Assembly: GCF_945859685.1 (NCBI RefSeq)
Contig: NC_079147.1
Location: 278,853,679 to 278,917,678 of the forward strand
DNA length: 64,000 nucleotides
DNA from: Eupeodes corollae
Lineage: Eukaryota > Arthropoda > Insecta > Diptera > Syrphidae
Direction of reading: 5' to 3'
Shown here in pieces: positions 57,180-64,000 of the stretch. Within the stretch, counting starts at the first letter, position 1. Each line of letters opens with the position of its first letter. The position numbers and the translations under genes were made by a program. Under the pieces are notes generated by a model that was given only the letters and a program-made list of their open reading frames with translations, made no database searches and was not told the origin of the DNA.

Positions 57180-58440
57180 ACGTTTTTCACCTATTAAATT
57201 TAACGAATAAAATATGATTTCGTCTCCAAAACAATTTTGTGCAACGAGAATAATGTTTTTGACATCTGATCAAATTTTGAGAAAAAGCGAATTGACAGTT
57301 TTTTTTTATAAAAAATAAAAATCTGAACAAAAAATTACTCAAAGTTATTAAAAATTGAATATGGATTCAAATATCTTTTCAAAAACTTTTCAAAAATCGA
57401 ATTGACAGTTTTTTTTTTACAAAAAATAAAAATCTAAAAAAAGTATAATAGTTGGTAAAAATTGATTTTCGGCTCAAATATCTTTTAAATGATTTTCGAC
57501 TCAAATATCTTATCAAAAATTTAATAGCTTCTTACAAAATTTTACTTATAGAACATATTGTTTAAGACAAATTTTGAAAAAAGTCGAATTGACAGTTTTC
57601 TCTTACAAAAAATAAAAACCTAAAAAAAAAGTATGCAAGTTGGTAGAAATTGATTTTAGGCTCAAATGTATTTCCAAAAATTGCAATAATCGCCTTAAAA
57701 CTACTTCTATCTTTCAAAACCTATCGTTTTTAACATTCAGTAAAATTTTGAATAAAATCGAATGGACAGTTTTCCTATAAAAAATAAAAACCTAAAAAAA
57801 GTATAAAAGTTCGTAAAAATTATTTTTTCGGCTCAAATATCTTTTTAAATTGTAGATATTGGTTTAGAACTACTTTTATTTTTCAAAAAATACCGTTTTT
57901 AACATTCGGTAAAATTTTGAAAAAAATCGAATTGAAAGTTTCTGTACAAAAAATTAAACACCTAGAAAAAAATAACAAAAGTTGGTAAAAATTGATTTTC
58001 GACTTAAATTTCTTTTTAAAAATTAGGAACATTGGCTTCAAATTAATTTTATCTTATAAGAAATATTGTTTTCAACGTCCGATTAAATTTTGAAAAAAAT
58101 CGAATTTACAGTTTTCTTACAAAAAATACAACTCGAAAAAAAAACAATGCTAAAGCTTGGTAAAAATTTAGTTTCGACTCAAATAGCTTTTGAAAAATTA
58201 AAAATATTGGCTTCAAATTTATTTTATTTCAGAAAATATTAATTTCGATATTCAGTAGTTTTTATATAAAAATCCAACAGTCCATTTATTCATAAAAAAT
58301 AAAATCTACAAAAAATAGTACGTAAATTTGGTAAAAATTGATACGAGTACATATAGACAAAATTTTAAGGAAGACAAATCGACAGACGGGATGGGAAGTT
58401 ATAAGTGTGGGTCGCATACCAGCCTTTTTTTTATGGTGGT
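57180..58440 (+). repeat. R170 dispersed repeat with regular units
   Basis: Unit marks ((T)CGAATTGACAG or variants) start at about 57291, 57401, 57588, 57762, 57931, 58104 and 58273, so the last five intervals are 187, 174, 169, 173 and 169 bp. It ends with GACAAATCGACAGACGGGAT and GTGTGGGTCGCATACCAGCC. The left part of the family is missing. It is the clearest view of the periodicity. Confidence 0.85.
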
Positions 58441-60323
58441 CCATTTGGTTAAGGATTCCTGACAAATTAATTAGTATGTGATTTTAAGATTATAGGAAGT
58501 ACTTTCTTTTCCCGATGGTTATAATTGACCTTAATTTTCGTAGGTTGTTTTTTTAAGTCAGGGGTCATCACAACAAGATTTTAGGACGTGATAGCCACGG
58601 ATGTATCTCACCGTTTCGATGTAAGTATGTGAGTAGGTAAGTCCGCGGAGTACAAAAACACCAAAACTCATTCATAAACATATGGAACAAATCAGGTATC
58701 GCCTTTATAAAATTAATAGGAATGAAAATGCCTAGCGACCGTCTAGACATAACAACAGCAAAGAACATCCCTTCGGCGAGCTGAGCTACTCTGTGCATAT
58801 ACAAGCCTGCCTAGCGGTTTTGGCCCAGACACCCTTAGTCATTGCTGCCAGGACGGGTTGAATGCACCTGTAACAATTTTTGTCGTTCTGGTGGGTTCAC
58901 AGCGGGTAAGATTTTTTCGTTAAAAGGATATGCCAAGTAAACTTTCTTCAGATTTGTGAAAACAAAATTTTTCATCCTCTGTACAAATGTCCAAAAGAAG
59001 AAAATGTTTAATGGTTTTTTTCATTAGATATTAGACTTCTCATGAGCTGATGCTTTTCAAAAATTATGGTTTTTTTTAGCAAATATTATTTTCATTTAGT
59101 GTTTAAAACTTTTATCACCCAGGATTGTTTTAAAATGCAGATTTCTGGCATTTTAAAAAATTTAACACTCAAAAAGTCCGTTTCGCGCAAAAATAATTTA
59201 AACGCTTAAATTATGAATTCAGATTGAAGCATTGGCTAATAGCTTGTTCAATTTATTCACACTGTATACAGTGAAAGCTCCAATATTTGAGAACTTTTGA
59301 AAACCGTTTACATATTGGATTATTTTATAAATTTTTTTTTCTCTCTATTGGGTCTAAAGGATTCTTGTTAACTTGTGTTCAGTTATATTATATACCACTT
59401 TTTTCTTTAAAAAAATTCTTTGAGGGATATTAAAAATATACTTTGTTTTGTCAAATAAGTCGAATTTTAAATCTGAAACGAAAAAAGTTAATAAAGTTTT
59501 TCTCAATTTCATGAATGAGTTCATTTTTAATAGTTTTCACAGAATCATGTAAGAAGTTATGACAAACCCATTCGATATCGAGGTCTAAGGAAATTGTCCG
59601 CAATTATCAGAACTGTCTGAAAACATAGTTTTTACTGTATTTCAATATATTCTCCACAGTATTGTAGATGTTATAAATCAACACTCAATTTTGAATAATA
59701 GAGAAGCATTTAATTGAATTAATTTAATTCCCTCTAATATTTCCGGTCTTCCGGTACTGAACACTTTTAGTGTTTGTTGGTGGTTCAAATTTAATTAATA
59801 AAGGTACGAGTAGGTATAGTTTCTGCATACACACACATAAATATAAATATTCCTAGACCTAGGCCCAACTATAGACAGATAATAATTCATCAGACATTAC
59901 AATTTGCATAGAATTAACATAAATTGTTTAAGCAAAATAGTATAGAAAATCCTATAAGCAATTTACTTTTATTACAATCAAATTTAAATAGATAAAATTA
60001 TAAGTTAGACTTATCAATTCCAGACAATTATGCATATTTTTCAGTTTTGTCAAATGTTTACTTTTTTGTTTGTATTTAAGAAAATATAATCCGTTTTTAA
60101 ATAAGCGCCTGCATCATTTATCTCATAAATCATATGTTTAATGATCTAGGTTTTATTAACTATAGCACCATGATAAATTCCATAGATGTAACTTTTCCAC
60201 TTTAAAAGTAAGAGAATTGTTTTTTATTTAAATTTAAACAAATCTAAAAGAGGTTAAAACTCTGTTGCTCAAGGTTTTTCCTTCAAAGTTTATTTATGGA
60301 AAAATTCATACAATTCTGTTTAA
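58441..60323. other. Unassigned AT-rich stretch
   Basis: About 1.9 kb without a recognisable gene or repeat copy. Confidence 0.45.
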
Positions 60324-60586
60324 CAACAGTGCGTTGAACTTACAACTCTCAACCATTCCTTTGTGCGAACATTTTTGCCAGGAATGGAGGGAACCTACAT
60401 TCTTAAGCCAAATCCGAACGGCTAATTTGAGAAAGCACTTTTCATGACAAGAATTTCTCTTGGAGAATTTGTCCATTTCTCGCAAGAGGCAGCACGCATG
60501 ATTAAAACTTTAGATGGCATAGGCAGGGATCGAACCCAAGACCTCTCGCATGACATTCCATCGCACTAACCATCTTGAGACGGGTA
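60324..60586 (-). mobile_element. tRNA-derived SINE with best-preserved promoter boxes
   Basis: On the minus strand the head reads GATGGTTAGTGCGATGG near 60562-60578 (A box region), then GAGAGGTCTTGGGTTCGAT and CCCTGCC. GGTTCGATCCC at 60526-60536 (reverse complement) fits the B box GGTTCGANTCC except for one base. The body matches the other copies; the 3' tail is shortened. RNA polymerase III transcription is inferred from the boxes. Confidence 0.82.
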
Positions 60587-61183
60587 CTGACATCTACATT
60601 CAAAAAAATCCAAGACCGCACACTGGGGTAAACGACCCTAAAACTGGCAATAATACAGAAATGAAAATTAAAAACATCCTCACTTTTTGTGTATTTTTGG
60701 ATCAAGTAATATCCAATTTATTCATAATAATAATCATTTCCTTTTAGATATTTGTTATTCATCACAGCGCAGCTTATTTGAAGCTTGATTTGTACTCTTC
60801 TCAATTAGAACAAAAATGATGTTTTTTCTTGTTTGCATTGAGGCTGATTTTTTGTATCTTGGAATAAGTTTGAAATTATAGTATGGAACCTTCAACTTCA
60901 GGTATGTAGCAATGTTCAAAGCACAAGAAAAAATATAAAAAATAAAAAAAATGTGTTACTTAGATGTGAAGTTCTGTGATCAGTTTTAATGTACGTGTTT
61001 TCTAGGAAATGTTTTTAAAACTAATGACAGTTGGATAAACACATCTCTAGCTTTCTCTAGAGTTCCTGACTCAGCAAAGAAACGAGGTCGTTCAGAAGAA
61101 GAGTTTAAAAATTCTTCCCAATGATCGAAAAGGGAAAACAGCCGTGACCAGAGTGATTCCGTACCGGTGTCCTCAGTTATGCT
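60587..61183. other. Unassigned stretch
   Basis: It is mostly AT-rich. Near 61085-61130 the text RGRSEEEFKNSSQ may be an upstream part of the ORF remnant at 61184. Confidence 0.3.
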
Positions 61184-61455
61184 ACCAAAATGAGTCTACG
61201 AGCATTCGGACAGAACCAAGCCTCAAGACTTTTAAAAGAAATGAGTGTAAGCCAAACTCTGGCTGACAAATACAGGCGAGCTTTTAAATAATCACAGTCG
61301 AACGAGAGAAGTTGTATGACGTATGAAGATGCTTTGGCGGTATAAGTTGCAGCGAAACTATCACGGCAACAATTTAACATATTAAGAATGAGTGCCCCGA
61401 GAAATTTCCATCTTACAAAATTGTGCAAAATGCAAAGAAAGCTTGCTGTCTGCTA
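61184..61455 (+). pseudogene. Decayed ORF of a multi-copy insect protein, function unknown
   Basis: From ATG at 61190 one frame reads MSLRAFGQNQASRLLKEMS, LADKYRRAFK, stop, SQSNERSCMTYEDALAV, stop, VAAKLSRQQFNILR. After a frameshift near 61386 it continues ECPEKFPSYKIVQNAKKACC. The pattern DALAL-x-VDAKLSR-x-QYN-x-IR ... FPSYK-x-VQ-x-AKK-x-C is one I know from unnamed multi-copy arthropod proteins that are probably transposon-associated; their function is unknown to me. Two stops and a frameshift make this a pseudogene. It lies just before CR1-like copy e, but there is no evidence that it is part of it. Confidence 0.4.
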
Positions 61456-62167
61456 AGTCTTGCTTGCTGTCTGTAAGTAATGCAAGATAAATTGCGGTTA
61501 AATTTTTGTTGATGTACAGGAGCAGATTAGTGTGATTACCATTAAGGCATAAGGATAATTGCAACAGTGAAGTTTTTAGTAGTCAAAATAAATTTCCTGC
61601 ATAGATAACTGTCTTGCTTTGGTTTTTCTTTGTATTTTTGTGTATTGAGATGGCTGGTAAGTTTTGTGTCGAATATAGCAACATTCGGGGGCTACAAAAA
61701 ATTTGTGTTCTGTATACGTCCATACTGTTTTAAACAGGCCAGCTGTTCTGGCACTAAGTGAAACCCAGGTTGGCAAAAATACCGATCATACGGAGTTTAT
61801 AGTTTGGTGCCATTATTCTTTTCTCACTCCAGCAAACACTCTAGACTTGTTTCTTACTTCTGATCCTAATAAATAAACTGTCAGTGTATTATCGTCTCTA
61901 GGCACATCAGACCATTGTGTCATATCTGGAAATTTCTCATGCCAAAAAACGCTAGTTAAAGTTAAAACCCCTACGAGAACCGTTTGGCAATATGAGAAAG
62001 CCGATTGGGACGGTCTCAATGAATTCTTCAGGAACTTTAACTAGTCACTATGCTTCGTCGATAGTGACGTGGATTCCAGCGCAGAAATGCAAATTCAATT
62101 CTTTGTGGAATGAGAAATTTTATCACGAATAGGGTGATATCTGTCAAACCCAAAGAGAACTCATGGT

Positions 62168-63322
62168 TTGATTTGCGCTGTTATTAGGTTCAGAGATATA
62201 AGTTTCCGTTGTTATAAAGCCAACCCGAATGATGAAAACTGGAATAAGTTTAAACAAGCAAGAAAGACATGTAATGGTCATATTCGACGAACCAAATTTT
62301 TGCACGATCATAAATTAAGGCAACAAATACTACAATGTCCCAAAGGTAGTAAAATTTTCTGGTCATTTATAAAAAACGTACGAAACACCACGTCATCCTC
62401 GGTTCCAACGCTCTTCCACAATGACACTCCCTATGTAAGCTCGATTGATAAAGCCAATTTGCTTGCAGCACATTTTGCTGTTAATTCGACGCTACCGGAT
62501 AGTGTCATGAGTCATCCTGTTCTTGAGAGCGTAAATGATTGTATGGGACGAATCTTCTTTTGCACTCGTGCAGTTGCAAGAGTACTAAAAGACCTTGATC
62601 CGCTGGCCCGAATAGTATTCCCCCTATTGTTCTGAAGAGGTGTTCTTCAACGCTGCCGAAACCACTGCGTAAGCTTTTCCATCTCTCCTATTCTACAGGT
62701 CTCTTCCCGAGTGGATGGAAAACTGCATTTGCCCAGCCTGTCCCTAAAAAAGGCGAATCCTCCTCTCCCTAAAACTATCGTCCAATTGCACTTACGTCCT
62801 TTTTTTCTAAGGTCATAGAAACGCTAAATTATTTTCAGCTTAAGAAATATCTTGAAGAACGGAAGCTTTTTATTGACCGACAGTATGGCTTTCGTAGCAA
62901 TATGTCCACTGGTGATCTCATGGTTTATCTCACAGAACAGTGGAACAAATCTTTACTTCGTTTTGGAGAAAGTGAGATTATTGCACTTGATATTTCAAAA
63001 GCATTTAATAGAGTCTGGCACCAAGCTCCCTTATCGTGCTTTTGGTATTGATGAATTTCTTCTTCGTTGGATTAGAAATTACCTTTCTAACCGTTCAATA
63101 CAAGTTGTATTAGATGGATTCAAGTCTGAAATTCATAAAATAAATGCTGGTGTCCCCCAGGGCTCCGTCTTGTCTCCGACTTTCTTCCTTATATTCATCA
63201 TAAACGATCTTTTGTGTGTCACTTCTAATCCATTAAACTGTTTCGCCGACGACAGTTCCCTCAGATTTTCATGTTCGTTTCTAGATTCAACGGCAGCGTA
63301 TGATAAGCTAATTAAACTCTGA
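62168..63322 (+). pseudogene. CR1-like ORF2 linker and reverse transcriptase
   Basis: Frame 62168-62635 is the linker: ICAVIRFRDISFRCYKANPN, KFWSFIKNVRNT-like text, SVPTLFHNDTPYVSSIDKAN and the RT start VARVLKDLDP. RT continues across shifts: NYRPIALTSFFSK-type text near 62770-62810, RQYGFRSNMSTGDLMVYL near 62878-62930, LDISKAFNRVWH near 62985-63020 (first Asp). Frame 62852-63322 provides AFGIDEFLLRWIRNYLSNRS, INAGVPQGSVLSPTFFLIF and NCFADDSSLRFSCSF. The active-site box FADD is intact. Shifts near 62640, 62770, 63030 and 63320 disable the chain. Confidence 0.82.
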
Positions 63323-64000
63323 TCTTGACAGCATAGGGAATCAAAAACCGTGAAGAATTTAATGCTTCGAAAACTCAACGCTGTCTCCTGTCATTAAAGC
63401 GTAACGCACCCCCGATGCCACTATCTATGAGTGGCACTTGCATCTAGGAAACCAATCAACTATCAGTACTCGGTATGTGTATAACAGATCACCTCTTATG
63501 GAATGATCACATATTCGATATCGCCAAAAATGGTGCCAGGTGCTTAGGATTTCTCCGACGATGCAAGAAATTTTTCACCCATTCTGATCGGGCTATAATC
63601 TAATATAATTCGCATATCTGGGCAGGTGCCCCCAAGACATGTTTAAATCTCTTGGATAGAATTCAAAAAAGGGCTTTCAAAATGATAGGCGACAGAACTA
63701 TAATCGAAATATTTACATCGCTAGAACACCGTCGCAATGTTTCATGCCTTTCGTTGTTTTATAGATATTTGTAGAAACAATGTTCGGTCGAATAAGCCAG
63801 TTGCATTCCACCCCTTAAAGAATTCATCCGGAATACTCGGACTTCTAGGAATGCTCATCAGTTTACCCTTGAGCTCAATTTCGGGCGTACTGACGAGCAT
63901 AGAGATTCTTTCTTAAATCGCACATCAAGAATGTGGAATGCTTTGGCCAACTCTCTTTTTCCCTCCCATTTTGATGTTCAGAACTTTAAGACATTGTGCA
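63323..64000 (+). pseudogene. CR1-like ORF2 C-terminal region
   Basis: Aligned with copy d, the text continues over shifts: NASKTQRCLLSLKRNAPPM-type text (63360-63420), a block VLGMCITDHLLWNDHIFDIA (63470-63530), RCLGFLRRCKKFFTHSD-like text (63540-63590), IWAGAPKTCLNLLDRIQKRA (63619-63680) and SLEHRRNVSCLSLFYRYL (63720-63770). The end resembles the WNALANSLFPSHFDVQNFKT tail of the family (63935-63990). The terminal bases lie outside the window. Confidence 0.75.

Larger units (their letters stand above)
61620..64000 (+). mobile_element. CR1-like LINE, copy e, best preserved (runs off the window)
   Basis: It begins with the start of the endonuclease (NIRGLQK near 61680) and reaches into the 3' end at the window edge. 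The middle of the endonuclease is deleted; LDLFLTSDP and LGTSDHCVIS near 61840-61930 are its end, with the SDH block kept. It is the reference for the fragments at 24.2, 27.4, 31.6 and 42.2 kb. Confidence 0.82.

Noticed and set aside
57180..58440. CRISPR-like array because of regular units
   Set aside because: Units of about 170 bp with diverged sequence and no short repeat-spacer pattern, in a eukaryotic context.
60510..60590. tRNA gene on the minus strand
   Set aside because: The A and B boxes are present, but the sequence is the head of a SINE with three other copies. No complete cloverleaf with matching acceptor stem was seen.

Overview
The window is AT-rich eukaryotic DNA with no intact protein-coding gene. 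It reads as intergenic or intronic sequence of an insect genome, probably a fly. The reasons are the mix of decayed transposable elements (several non-LTR retrotransposon lineages, a Helitron, mariner-like and hAT remnants, a tRNA-derived SINE), short trinucleotide and TAGG/TATG microsatellites, and the lack of long open frames. Two runs of exactly 200 N (58-257 and 39916-40115) are scaffold gaps. The species cannot be named from the sequence alone.

Layout. 0.3-3.6 kb: unassigned DNA with one possible terminal exon. 3.6-5.4 kb: RTE-like LINE (copy A). 6.0-9.5 kb: RNase H fragment and a full-length copy of a dispersed non-coding repeat built of ~170-bp units (called R170 here). 9.9-11.7 kb: a second LINE family. 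12.4-13.2 kb: an old RT remnant. 15.8-18.4 kb: a CR1/Jockey-like LINE with an ORF1 remnant. 18.9-20.9 kb: LINE remnant, then a GC-richer structured stretch. 22.9-25.3 kb: mariner-like remnant, Helitron 3' end, two SINEs and a CR1-like LINE. 27.4-29.3 kb: CR1-like LINE split by an R170 copy that carries a perfect 106-bp inverted repeat. 29.8-30.5 kb: a possible small two-exon gene. 31.6-33.2 kb: CR1-like LINE split by RTE copy B. 34.6-38.1 kb: an R170 copy split by a 2,948-bp Helitron whose ends can be placed to the base. 38.5-44.2 kb: a locally duplicated LINE segment around the second gap, an hAT remnant, another R170 and another CR1-like copy. 43.2-45.3 kb: the larger copy of that LINE. 47.8-50.6 kb: RTE copy C. 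53.5-55.7 kb: LINE with RT and RNase H, and a SINE. 55.9-58.4 kb: gag-like fragment, LINE 3' end and R170. 60.3-64.0 kb: SINE, an unidentified decayed ORF and the best preserved CR1-like copy, cut by the window edge.

How the parts relate. The R170, SINE, RTE and CR1-like families are each present several times, so their consensus and ends can be read by comparing copies within this window. Nesting gives a relative order: R170, CR1-like and older LINEs were targets, while the Helitron, SINEs and RTE copy B came later. The SINE 3' tail matches the RTE 3' end, which suggests that RTE machinery mobilised the SINE. All coding remnants contain stops, frameshifts or deletions. No element here looks able to move by itself.
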